From Treponema_B putidum (GTDB taxonomy: Bacteria; Spirochaetota; Spirochaetia; Treponematales; Treponemataceae): a DNA stretch of 64,000 nt. The stretch is taken from assembly GCF_007830595.1 (NCBI RefSeq), contig NZ_VLLD01000011.1; one strand, written 5' to 3'. Below, in pieces: positions 1-9,800 of the stretch. How positions within the stretch are numbered: position 1 is the first letter of the stretch; each line of letters opens with the position of its first letter. The notes under the pieces are model-generated. The model was not told where the DNA came from. It did no database searches and was given only the letters and a program-made list of their open reading frames with translations. The position numbers were made by a program, and so were the translations under genes.

Positions 1-469
1 AACCTATTAGCTCATTTAATTCAACATAAAGATATTGAATTATAGAGCTCTCAGGCATTTTTACCGGCTCTGCGTTTTTAGGAACATCGCAGCCGAAAAC
101 TGAAAGGCTTATAGCGTATAAAAAATCGTCTTCTTTAGGCTCAGTCTTTAAAAAGCGGGAAGCGAGGCGCATAAGGTACATTTGACTTCTGCGAGGATAG
201 TTTGTTTTCCAAAACTGCTGCATTTCAAGGTCGACAAGAAGGCCGTTGTCGGTTCTAATCAAAAAATCGAGGCGGTAAGTTTCTCCCGAAGGCCTATCCC
301 GAATAAGTTCGGTGTTTATAATTTCAGCCTTTGTGATTTTACCGTAAGAATCTTCTAAAAAAGCGTTTAAAAAGCTTATTAGAGCCTTATTTCCTTCTTC
401 TCCTTTTGAAAACATCAGCTTAAAAACCCAATCTGTTTTGGGGTTTAAAATAGGTTGTTCATTTGACAT
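1..469 (-). CDS. Rpn family / PD-(D/E)XK nuclease transposase-like protein (3' end beyond window)
   Basis: Reading frame is open from an ATG at 469 to the left edge (about 156 codons), so the C-terminus lies outside the window. A strong ribosome site (GGAGAAACG) sits just before the ATG. The N-terminus matches the PD-(D/E)XK nuclease family transposase group: an opening PKTDWVFKLMFS segment, a SFLNAFLED stretch, and the core strand RLDFLIR...LLVDLEMQ, where the Asp and the E-x-Q form the nuclease-like site. Family members are recombination-promoting nucleases or domesticated transposases and occur in many copies in T. denticola. No terminal repeats of an insertion sequence are visible on the side that can be seen. 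Function in this strain is unknown; the family call is firm. Confidence 0.82.
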   Translation of the reverse strand, partial: MSNEQPILNPKTDWVFKLMFSKGEEGNKALISFLNAFLEDSYGKITKAEIINTELIRDRPSGETYRLDFLIRTDNGLLVDLEMQQFWKTNYPRRSQMYLMRLASRFLKTEPKEDDFLYAISLSVFGCDVPKNAEPVKMPESSIIQYLYVELNELIG

Positions 470-596
470 AACGTTTCTCCTCAATAATAATTTACATACC
501 AAATCAATGGTCAGGATAAAGCAAAAATATTTATGCCTAATCATTATTATTGTAGGATTTTATTGCATTTAAGAGTAAAATTATAAAAAAAAGCTT

Positions 597-1961
597 TTAT
601 TTTTTTATTCCCGAAACCCATTTGGTGTTTAAAATTAAAATAACGGCAATTAGACCGGCCGTTACGTTTGAAAAAAGATTTCCCCAATAGATTGAGTAGT
701 ACGAAAGGTATTTTTCGGTTGTAATTATAAATATGTACCTCAAAAGCCATATACGCAAAATACCCAGCATTAACGGAACCTTTGTTTTTCCAAGGCCGAT
801 AAAGGCTCCTTGAATTGTCATACAGACACCGAAGCCTATTACCGAGTAGGTGTAAATATGCAGGGCTTTTACTGCAATTTCTCCTATCTGGGGCATTTCA
901 GGTTTAAACATTGATACGAGGTAGGCGGAAGACGGGACTATAATAGCTATAAGGACGGCTCCGCTTATTGCGCTTGTGATACAGCCTAAAAGGCAGGAAC
1001 GCTTCGCTTTTCCGGGGTTTCCGGAGCCTATATTCATGCTGACCATGGTCGTAACGGCAGCACTAAAACAGCCGGGAATATTAAAACAAATTGTCGAGAT
1101 ATTGCTTGCAATACTTTGACCGTTTAAAACTACGGCACCGTAGGGTTCCATTTCTCTGTTTATCAAAAAAAAGCCTACATAGATGAAAGCATAATTTATC
1201 ATTGCAGGAAAGCCGACCCGTAGCAATTCATGTATTGATGAAGGCAAAAATTTAAATTGTTTTAAAGTGAGTTTATCCGGTGTGTTTTTTATAAAAAGGT
1301 CGTAGAACATCCATGCCGCTACTACGATATTGGCTAAAAGAGAGGCTAAAACACATCCGTCTATTTTCATACTCAAAAAATATAAAAATATAAGGTTGCC
1401 GATTATTTTGATTATAAGCATTATAATCATTCTAAAAAAAGGAGCCTCAGGCTTGCCGTTTGCATTCTTTATTCCGTTGTATATGGATTCCATAAAGCTA
1501 AAAGGCATTACCAGACAATAAAGAGAAATATATCTGAAAACCAACGGAGCTATTTCGCTTTTTAGGCTATAGCTTATTACGGTACCTAATATAAATAAAA
1601 TCGGAATTGAAATCAGGCCTAAGAAAAAAGCAAACACGAAAATTTGTGTTGCCGTTTTTCTACTCTCATCTATATCTCCGCGTCCGTTGAGCTGGCCTAT
1701 GATTGCCGTAGCTCCAACGCTCAAGCCCTGTCCGAGAGCCAATACAATGGAGATAATCGGCTGGGAAAAACTGACAGCACTTGCCGTTACATGATCCGTA
1801 AGCCTGTTTATAAAAAGGCCGTCCGTAAATGGCATCATAGCTTGAAGCATTGCCATCATAAGGGCAGGCAAAGATAGTATGAGCAAGGTTTTAATAGGGG
1901 ATGCAGTTAAAATGAGTTCACGCCTTTGAGCCGTAGTTTGTCCGATAAAATTGAATCTCAT
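597..1961 (-). CDS. MATE family multidrug/Na+ efflux transporter
   Basis: 454 residues, the usual MATE length, with about twelve hydrophobic segments in two related halves. The N-terminal half opens with a PIKTLLILSLPALMM segment followed by TDGLFINRL, as in DinF/NorM-like transporters. The second half repeats this pattern around FPAMINYAFIYVGFFLINR. Family members export cationic drugs or metabolites in exchange for Na+ or H+ across the inner membrane; the substrate here cannot be read from sequence. The chosen ATG has no clear Shine-Dalgarno site. A possible -10 (TAAAAT) lies only 9 nt upstream, which would leave almost no leader. It is a single gene divergent from the surface-protein operon at 2197. 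Confidence 0.88.
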   Translation of the reverse strand: MRFNFIGQTTAQRRELILTASPIKTLLILSLPALMMAMLQAMMPFTDGLFINRLTDHVTASAVSFSQPIISIVLALGQGLSVGATAIIGQLNGRGDIDESRKTATQIFVFAFFLGLISIPILFILGTVISYSLKSEIAPLVFRYISLYCLVMPFSFMESIYNGIKNANGKPEAPFFRMIIMLIIKIIGNLIFLYFLSMKIDGCVLASLLANIVVAAWMFYDLFIKNTPDKLTLKQFKFLPSSIHELLRVGFPAMINYAFIYVGFFLINREMEPYGAVVLNGQSIASNISTICFNIPGCFSAAVTTMVSMNIGSGNPGKAKRSCLLGCITSAISGAVLIAIIVPSSAYLVSMFKPEMPQIGEIAVKALHIYTYSVIGFGVCMTIQGAFIGLGKTKVPLMLGILRIWLLRYIFIITTEKYLSYYSIYWGNLFSNVTAGLIAVILILNTKWVSGIKK

Positions 1962-2129
1962 ACTTTAAGTATTTTACTTTATTCTCTAAAAATAGGGAAG
2001 ATGTATAAATGAAAAAAATTGTATAAAATTTATATAAAATATCAAAAATTGGTTGATATTATCAATGTTTTGTATGTATATTAATATCCACTATATCACT
2101 CATAATATTTTAACCTGTTTTAGACAAAT

Positions 2130-2157
2130 TAAAGATTTTGTCTATATTTGCCGATAA
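2130..2157 (+). promoter_or_regulatory. Sigma28 (FliA)-like promoter before the Ig-repeat surface protein
   Basis: TAAA at 2130-2133 and a perfect GCCGATAA at 2150-2157 are separated by 16 nt. The enterobacterial FliA consensus is TAAA-N15-GCCGATAA, so the downstream box matches 8 of 8 and the spacing is one base long. Transcription would start near 2164, leaving a leader of about 33 nt that carries the AGGAG ribosome site. No competing sigma70 promoter was obvious here. The assignment is inference from motif match and position. Confidence 0.5.
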
Positions 2158-2196
2158 CCTGTAGGTATATTTATGTAATTTACTTAGGAGTATGCT

Positions 2197-5100
2197 ATGA
2201 AGAAAATTATCTTATATTTTGCCGTCTCAGCGGGCTTATTCGGTATGCTTTATGCCGGAGGATCTAAAGATATTGATACGGTTCAGATGACAAATAATGA
2301 AAGCTGGGAAAAATCTATAGATATTTCTAATAAGAAAAAAGGAAAGTACAATATCATAATAACGGCTACAGATATAGCAGGAAATGAAGGCTATGTCGGC
2401 CCGTTTAATATGTATATAGATCCTAATTCGGACTTACCGATAGTAAATATAAGTAATCCTAAAAATGATGATGTTGTATCAGGAAACTTAAATGTGATAG
2501 GCACCTGTTTAGATGATGATGCCGTCGACTATGTAGAACTTAGGGTAGACGGAGGAGAAACCATATATAGGGCAAAAGGAAAAGAGTTTTGGTCGTATTA
2601 TATAAATACTGAAAATTTTGAAGAAGGAACCCATACGATAGAGGCCTGGGGAGTTGATATTAACGGAGTAAAGGGTAAATCGGCAAAGAACAGCTTTTAT
2701 CTAAACCGTAGAACCCCTATAACGGGTATAGTAAATAAGACTATCGGGGAACTTGTTTCAGGAAATATAACTATTGAAGGAACAGTGGAAGACGGAAACG
2801 GTATAGAAAGGCTTCTTTATTCGGTAAACGACGGTGAGAATTTTGAAGAAATTAAACTATCATATAATAAAAAAACAAAACAGTCTCATTTTTCTTTAAA
2901 ATTAAACACAAAAACAATAAATGACGGGCCCAAACTTCTTTGGTTTAAGGCCGTAGATAAGCATGGAAGTACGGGCATATACACATTTTTATTATTTATA
3001 GACAATACTCCTCCGGTAATAGAATTTATATATCCTGATAATGATCAGCCCATGCCCCCTGTATTTTCTATAGCAGGGAAGGTTATGGATTCGGCAGGTC
3101 TATCAAGTTTATCTTGGAAATGCGATGGACGGACTGGTGATTTTGAGCTTACTCCGGGAAATGATTATTGGATAAAGGAATTCGATGTAAGTAAAAGCGG
3201 TGTTAAGAGTGCAGCTGTAGAGATAACTGCACAAGATATAGCCGGAAATATTGTAAGGGTAAAAAAAACCATCCCAATCGATCAGAGCAAAGGGAAACCT
3301 GTAATAGAAATGCTCAACCCTGTAATGAATGCAAAGGTTTTTGAAGACCTTTATATATCCGGTGTTGTGCATGACTTATATGGAGCAAGTGAAATACGGT
3401 ATAAGATAGATAAGGGTGAAGAAAAAATTATACCTGCATATGATGCCGGCTTTGGAGCTGTAGAAAAAGGAATAAGCGCAGGAACCCATACATTAACGAT
3501 ATATGCAGTAAACAAAAAAGGAATATCCGGTGTTCCGGTAAATATAAATTTTAAAGCTGAAGGCAAGGAACCCGTTATATCATTTGATAACGGTAAAACC
3601 GTCATACCTGTATATAATGCTCAATCTAAGGATTCTACATCAATTCATATAAAAGCTCCTTCAGGCTTAAAATATATAAGTGCAGGCTTTAACGGCGAAG
3701 ATGAATCCTCCTTGCCATTAAAGGCCGGACAGACTGAATATGTGTTAAAAACAAATATAAATGCCAAATCCGAACCGGGCTTGTATACCGTCTCCGTTAC
3801 GGCAGCCGACATAAATGACAGAATCACTAAGCAAACCTTGGTTATACGTGTTGTAAATATGTCCGGATCAGGCGGAGAAGAGAATCTGGTTTGGGCTAAA
3901 AGTAATTTAAATGAGAATAATCAAATTATATTAGGTGAAGCTAAGCCCTTAATCGGTATTTATCAGCCCAGAGAAGGAATGGTTATAGAATCTTTGGAAG
4001 TTATAGGAGCTAAAAACATTGAGGCCGAATATGAAGGCAGTTTGGTAAAATTAACCGTAAAGGGAGACGGTTTATATAAGGGCGTAGGTGTAAAAATTAC
4101 CGACAGTGAAGGTTCCGTATATACAAGTCCTCTTGTAGACATTCTTTCAGATATGGCTCCGCCTGAGATAAACCTTGATATTAATGAAGCTGCGTCTTTT
4201 GTAAATAATTCTATAAATTTAAAGGGTAAGGCCTCGGACGGGTCCGGCATTAAAACCGTGGAATATAGACTAGGCAGTGACGCACCTTATGTAAAGTTGT
4301 CCAATGCTTTTAATGAAAATATAAATCTAAGCGGACAACCTGACGGCCCCATACTTCTGACGGTAAAAGCCGTCGATTTATCCGGAAGAGAGAGCTTTGA
4401 ATATAGACTATTTTACAAGGATACGGAAGCCCCCGAGGTTGTTATGGTCTTACCTGAAAGCGGAGGAATGGTAAACGGTTCGATCTACTCGGCCTTTAAA
4501 GTAAGTGATAGATTTCCCGGCGTAAAAGCTGAATATAAGGGTGCAAGCAAGGGAGCCGACTGGCAGAGCTTTGAATACAGTACTCTTCCTAATCTTATAG
4601 TAGGATCGGCAAAAGAGCCTTTAAGTAAAAATATGCAGTTTAGGTTTACCGACCTTGCAGGGAATTCAAGGAATTTTAACAGCTATAGTTTTGAAATAGA
4701 TAATTCGGGAGATGCTCCGAGAGTAGATTTACACTTACCTCATGAGAACGAAATTATAACGGGCGATTTTGAAATTTCAGGAATGGTATATGATGATGAT
4801 GAAGCCGCAAAGATTTATTACAAAATAGATAACGGTGCATATAAGCCGATGGAAATAAAAAACAGCTTTTCCATACCCGTATTGCTAAGCGAGCTTACTG
4901 ATAATGAACATGAAATATCAATGTATGCTGAAGATATTTACGGGGTTACAAGTGAGCCTGTAAAAAGAAAGATAAGAGTGTCTTTAGAAGTACCTCAGGT
5001 AACCGTAGGTTACCCGCTTATAACCGATACCGTAAAAGGAATAAGCGTAATATCCGGAAATGCAATTGATAAAAACGGAATCAAACAGGTAGAAGTATCT

Positions 5101-6867
5101 GTTGACAACGGACAGACATATAACTTGGCAGAAGGCTCTGAAGAATGGAAATACCGAATAAATACCCATATAATAAATGACGGTACCCATGTAGTCTTTA
5201 TAAAGGCCACAGATAAATATGAACAAGTTTTTTTATATTCTACGTTAATAAACATAGACAATACGCCTCCTGTTTTAAGACTTGAATATCCTTTGGCCGG
5301 TTCAAAATTGGATAATAATCTTTTTGTATCGGGTCAAGTTTATGATAATATTTCGCTTGAGGGCGTAATGTTGAAGATAAAAAGTCTTAGCGGTTCTTCC
5401 GTACCGCAAAAACTATCCGAGATAAAAATGGAAAAAGATATAATCTTATCCAAAGATATAGACATAAGTTCATTACCTGAAGGAAGATATAATCTTGAAA
5501 TAAGCGGAGTGGATAAGGCAAATAACGTAAATGAGGCTTCTATCAACTTTGATGTGTACCGGAAAAAAGACAAAAATAAGATAGAATTGCTGTATCCGCT
5601 GAATGGAGAGACGGTAAGAGGCGAATTTAATATATATGGAAGACTTATATTGGATAAACGGGTTGAAGAAGCAATCTTATACATAGACGGTAAGGAGGCT
5701 GAAAGGGCTCCTGTATCTAAAACGGGCTATGTTTGTTTTAAATTAAACAGTGAAAAGATTATAACAGGGGAACATAAACTTGAGCTAAGGGTAACTCCAA
5801 GCGGAACAGGTACATTGTCTTCCGAAGTACATACTATACACTATGATGCAGTAGGGCCTTGGATTACAATCGATAACTTTGCTATGGGGGATTTTGCAAT
5901 AGAAAGGCCTTATCTTAGAGGAAGGGCGGGATATACCGTATCCGAAGAAGAAAAGGCTCTGGTATCCTCAAAGGGTGCTGCATCAGAGGATAAAAGAGCT
6001 TTTAAGGCCAAGAAGCTGAAAAAAGTAGAAATCAGCTTTGATAACGGAAAAACCTTTGTTCCGGTTAAGTCAACCGCCAATTGGAAATATAGGCTTGAAA
6101 CGGAAGATATGGCTCAAGGAAATCACTTTTTATTGGTAAGAGCCGTTATGGAAAACAAAGAAACGGCAGTCTGTAGAACAATAATAAAGATTGATAAGAC
6201 AGCCCCTGAGATTACATTGATATCCCCGGGCGAGGGAGGAAGGTATAACGGTTCTATAGACTTTAGAGGTTTATCATCTGATGATATAGAATTAGCCAAG
6301 GTTGAGGCTTCTTTAAGAAAGGGAGATAAGGCGAGCTATGGAGTACCTAAGTTCATCCAAGGTTTACACGTAGAAGGTGCTTTTTGGGGCGCTTCCTTGT
6401 GGAATTTAGGTATAGGATTAAGTTTTTTTGACGATAACGTAAAACTGCAGCTTCATTACGGGCAGTTTTTACAAAGTCAGTTTACAGCATTATACGGTAA
6501 TTATCAAATTAGGTACGGGGGGCATATAATATCGTTAAAACTTTTAGCTAACGTATATGAACTGCCTTTCGGTTACTATTTTGGACCTGATTGGAAATGG
6601 TTGTATTTGGATGTGGCCTTGGGTGCACAGTTTTCGCTTTTTACAAATACCCAAAGCGGCCGTCCTCAAATATTGTCGGCTTTGCTTACACAAATTGAAT
6701 TTCCCCGTGTGAAATTCCATAAGCAAAAATATTTTAGTTCTTTATCGTTATTTACGGAAGGACAATTATGGTTTATACCTACCGATGTAGATTCAACAAG
6801 TAAAAAATCTGCAATCAAATCGGTTATTCCGCATATATCAGTAGGTATAAGAGTTGATATATTTTAA
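2197..6867 (+). CDS. Giant Ig-like repeat surface protein with C-terminal beta-barrel-like domain
   Basis: 1556 residues. The first 20 form a signal peptide (hydrophobic, ending LYAGG). Most of the protein is a string of Ig-like beta-sandwich repeats recognisable by recurring phrases such as DNTPPV, ISGxVYD, DGxHxxxxxAxDxxG and VEVSVDNGQTY. About residues 1380-1556 are different: alternating aromatic strands rich in Tyr, Gly and Trp, ending in Phe (VGIRVDIF). That is the pattern of an outer-membrane beta-barrel. I infer an outer-membrane protein that displays Ig-like repeats; whether the barrel is complete is unclear. An AGGAG site precedes the ATG. It is followed after 21 bp by the giant lipoprotein gene, so the two are probably co-transcribed. 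No enzymatic motif seen. Confidence 0.75.
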   Translation: MKKIILYFAVSAGLFGMLYAGGSKDIDTVQMTNNESWEKSIDISNKKKGKYNIIITATDIAGNEGYVGPFNMYIDPNSDLPIVNISNPKNDDVVSGNLNVIGTCLDDDAVDYVELRVDGGETIYRAKGKEFWSYYINTENFEEGTHTIEAWGVDINGVKGKSAKNSFYLNRRTPITGIVNKTIGELVSGNITIEGTVEDGNGIERLLYSVNDGENFEEIKLSYNKKTKQSHFSLKLNTKTINDGPKLLWFKAVDKHGSTGIYTFLLFIDNTPPVIEFIYPDNDQPMPPVFSIAGKVMDSAGLSSLSWKCDGRTGDFELTPGNDYWIKEFDVSKSGVKSAAVEITAQDIAGNIVRVKKTIPIDQSKGKPVIEMLNPVMNAKVFEDLYISGVVHDLYGASEIRYKIDKGEEKIIPAYDAGFGAVEKGISAGTHTLTIYAVNKKGISGVPVNINFKAEGKEPVISFDNGKTVIPVYNAQSKDSTSIHIKAPSGLKYISAGFNGEDESSLPLKAGQTEYVLKTNINAKSEPGLYTVSVTAADINDRITKQTLVIRVVNMSGSGGEENLVWAKSNLNENNQIILGEAKPLIGIYQPREGMVIESLEVIGAKNIEAEYEGSLVKLTVKGDGLYKGVGVKITDSEGSVYTSPLVDILSDMAPPEINLDINEAASFVNNSINLKGKASDGSGIKTVEYRLGSDAPYVKLSNAFNENINLSGQPDGPILLTVKAVDLSGRESFEYRLFYKDTEAPEVVMVLPESGGMVNGSIYSAFKVSDRFPGVKAEYKGASKGADWQSFEYSTLPNLIVGSAKEPLSKNMQFRFTDLAGNSRNFNSYSFEIDNSGDAPRVDLHLPHENEIITGDFEISGMVYDDDEAAKIYYKIDNGAYKPMEIKNSFSIPVLLSELTDNEHEISMYAEDIYGVTSEPVKRKIRVSLEVPQVTVGYPLITDTVKGISVISGNAIDKNGIKQVEVSVDNGQTYNLAEGSEEWKYRINTHIINDGTHVVFIKATDKYEQVFLYSTLINIDNTPPVLRLEYPLAGSKLDNNLFVSGQVYDNISLEGVMLKIKSLSGSSVPQKLSEIKMEKDIILSKDIDISSLPEGRYNLEISGVDKANNVNEASINFDVYRKKDKNKIELLYPLNGETVRGEFNIYGRLILDKRVEEAILYIDGKEAERAPVSKTGYVCFKLNSEKIITGEHKLELRVTPSGTGTLSSEVHTIHYDAVGPWITIDNFAMGDFAIERPYLRGRAGYTVSEEEKALVSSKGAASEDKRAFKAKKLKKVEISFDNGKTFVPVKSTANWKYRLETEDMAQGNHFLLVRAVMENKETAVCRTIIKIDKTAPEITLISPGEGGRYNGSIDFRGLSSDDIELAKVEASLRKGDKASYGVPKFIQGLHVEGAFWGASLWNLGIGLSFFDDNVKLQLHYGQFLQSQFTALYGNYQIRYGGHIISLKLLANVYELPFGYYFGPDWKWLYLDVALGAQFSLFTNTQSGRPQILSALLTQIEFPRVKFHKQKYFSSLSLFTEGQLWFIPTDVDSTSKKSAIKSVIPHISVGIRVDIF

Positions 6868-6888
6868 CAAAACTTTTTAGAGGTTTTT

Positions 6889-9800
6889 ATGAAAAAGAAC
6901 AGATTTTTTTTAATTTTTTTGGTTTTAATTTTGTTTACGGTATTTTTGAGTGTTACTTGCAAACAAAACATAGGTTTGGGCGGCACTATCGATATTGAAC
7001 GCCCGGACGGACAAATTATTTATCCTGATGCAGGAGGTGCACCTATCAGGGGTAGTTTTGTGATGAAAGGAACGGCAAAGGACGATGAGGGTGTTAAAGA
7101 TGTTTCTGTTGTATTTAAAAATACTGAAACAGGCTGGGTCTCTAAACAATATTCTGCTGGCTTATCAGATGTTAATAATGGCTCTGTAATATGGACTCTG
7201 TCTGTTAATAATGAATTTACCGGAAGGACAAGAGATGGTCATCCCTTGGTAAAAGAGTATCCGATACCTGACGGTAAATACATTGCTACTGTTACTGTTA
7301 CTGATATTACAGGTAGAACAACAAGTTTTAGCCGTGAGTACGATATTGACAATACTCCCCCTGTGTTTATTGTGTCCCGCCCGTCGACGATTGTCTTAAA
7401 CGATGATCCTACCGCACAGGCCGACCCTTACGGTTCGGTTTTTACAGTTATAGGACAAGCGGAAGATCGAAGCAAAATAGAGGATCTTACTTTAACAGTT
7501 GACGGTACCGATATAAGCATATCGAAAAAATTTGTCGGAAAAAATATAAACGAAGAAATAGCTACTGCTGTGAAAAATGATACCGAGTTTACAGATCCTT
7601 TGTATAAATATAATGATATAAATGGAAATCCTAAAATTAAAGCGCATGTATTTTTAACCGATAATGCGCGCTTTTTTAAAGGCGACGGAAATGAAGGTGA
7701 GGGAAACACTTCGGAATGGTATTATTTGCGGGATAGAGATATCCGATCGGTTTTGGAAAAAGGATATACCGCCGATGTTATAAACGATTATTTTGCGGGG
7801 AAAAGAGGTTCGGCTTCTTCATCGAATAAAACGCTGAAGCTTTTGGCAAAATTATATGACGACAGTGATCCTGAAGGACAGTCTGTAAAACAGATATTGG
7901 AAAATGCCCGCATCATGACAAATGGCGTTACCAATGAAAAATTTTCCTTTTTTACGCTGGATCCGAATAAATCGCCCGGTTTTAAAGTAACAAATGGAAC
8001 CCATTTTCCTCAATCCTATCCCGCGACGACTCCAGATGCGGATTTGCCTCATCCCGGTGTAGAGTTTTTCAGCGGTTCGGTACGGCCTAAAGTTTCTCTT
8101 AAGCTTATTCCGAATAGAAACAGCACTCCGTTGGTTGACCATTTCAATTACAACGGATACAGATCGAGCGGTATTGTAATCAATATGTATAAATGCAACG
8201 ATGATGTTTCGTATGTTGCTTCCGGCGATAAAAAAATATTGAATTTGGTGCAGTCCGCTACCCCTGCTTATTCTTTAAAATTTGCGGATTTATCGACACA
8301 AGACGAACTTAATCAGGTTGTTACCGGCACAAGTGAATTGACCGTACAATGGCAGCTGCCGAATCCTGCTACTTTTTCTGCCGGATATTATGTAATAGAA
8401 GTAGAAGGAAAAGATACCGAAAATAATGATTTTGTTGCTTATGATAGAAATAATTCGCCCGGAGGCTCTTTCGTTATCAAGTTTGAACCGGCAGGTAACC
8501 ACCTCATGATACTTCCCGGTGCTCCTTCCGGGTTTGTAAAAGAAGCTTTTCATGTCATTGCAAATGTTTCTTCCGGGCAGCCGGTTACCAAGGTATGTTA
8601 TAAATTGGATGGGCCGGCGGGTGAAAGCGATACGGAACTTCCGTACTCTTCCGGAACCGAATGGAAAACCGCTGTGCCTGTTTCACTTGGTTCATTATCG
8701 GAGGGACCACACACAGTTCATTTTTGGGCTAAGAGTGCAGGTCAGACTGCTGCTGCCGAAAAAGCGTTTATTAAAGATACAACAGGTCCCGTGCCGGTTT
8801 TAGAATATCCTCCGGCAAATGCCGAGCAGGCGGGAACCGTAAGAATTATGGGAAGCGTTAGCGATGCCTATGCCGGCGTAAACAAGGACGGTACGAAGTA
8901 CATCATAGGAAAACAGACTTCCGTGCCAACCATTAATACTACTACTGGTTGGCGGGTTATGGATAAAACCACTCCGGTTTCATGGGAGTTTACGTATAAC
9001 TTGGATGATTTTTCGTCAAATCCCGCCTCTCACGGTGATTTGGTTAGCGCGGGTGTGTACGATATTCCCGTCTATATTTTGACCGAAGATACCATAGGAA
9101 ACAAAGCTGTTAAAGACTTCACTATACGCTATGATTCGAACGGCGACAAGCCGGTTATTACAGTACTTTCACCGCAGCAAAATCAAACTTTGGGCGGTAC
9201 CGTCCAAATATTCGGTACGGCAGCTGCCCGACTGGGCACTCCTGCAGACATCGGTAACGTATATATTCAGTTTTCAAAAAACGGCGACTTTAACGATACT
9301 GCAAACGGGAATATGACTTTCGGAACATCCGGCGGCGGCTATGATGCCGATTGGTATAAAGGCGGCGACGGTCAACTTGTACCGGGTACTGACGGTGCTA
9401 CCGGTGGCTCGAATTGGCAAATTTCGATAAATGAAAACGGAGCGTTTAATAACCCGAACGGGCAAAACTGGGCGGTTTATTTCAGAGTCTGTGCCAAAAA
9501 TAAAACTACCGGTAAATTAGGTTCATGGTCAGAGACTATAAAAATCTTTATAGATGAAAATTATCCGACAATCGGCAGCCCCGATTCCTTAAAGCTGGTA
9601 AATAAATCGGACGATTCAAATCCGATAAATTATACATCGGGTATGTGGATCGCTGACGGGAAAAAACTTATCGGTTCTTTATACGACGACTCCGGAATAA
9701 AAACCGTCGAGATTTCATCTCAGGAACTGTTGGGCAATCAAAAATATAATTTGTCACAAGCGTTGTCAAACCATTGGATTGTCGAAGACACCGCACATGC

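Noticed and set aside
482..552. CAATAATAAT/ATTATTATTG inverted repeat between the Rpn and MATE genes
   Set aside because: Simple A/T-rich sequence in an A/T-rich gap; could be chance, no sign of an insertion element end.
3109..5684. Minus-strand ORFs opposite the Ig-repeat gene
   Set aside because: They lack ribosome sites and family features and mirror the codon pattern of the real plus-strand gene.
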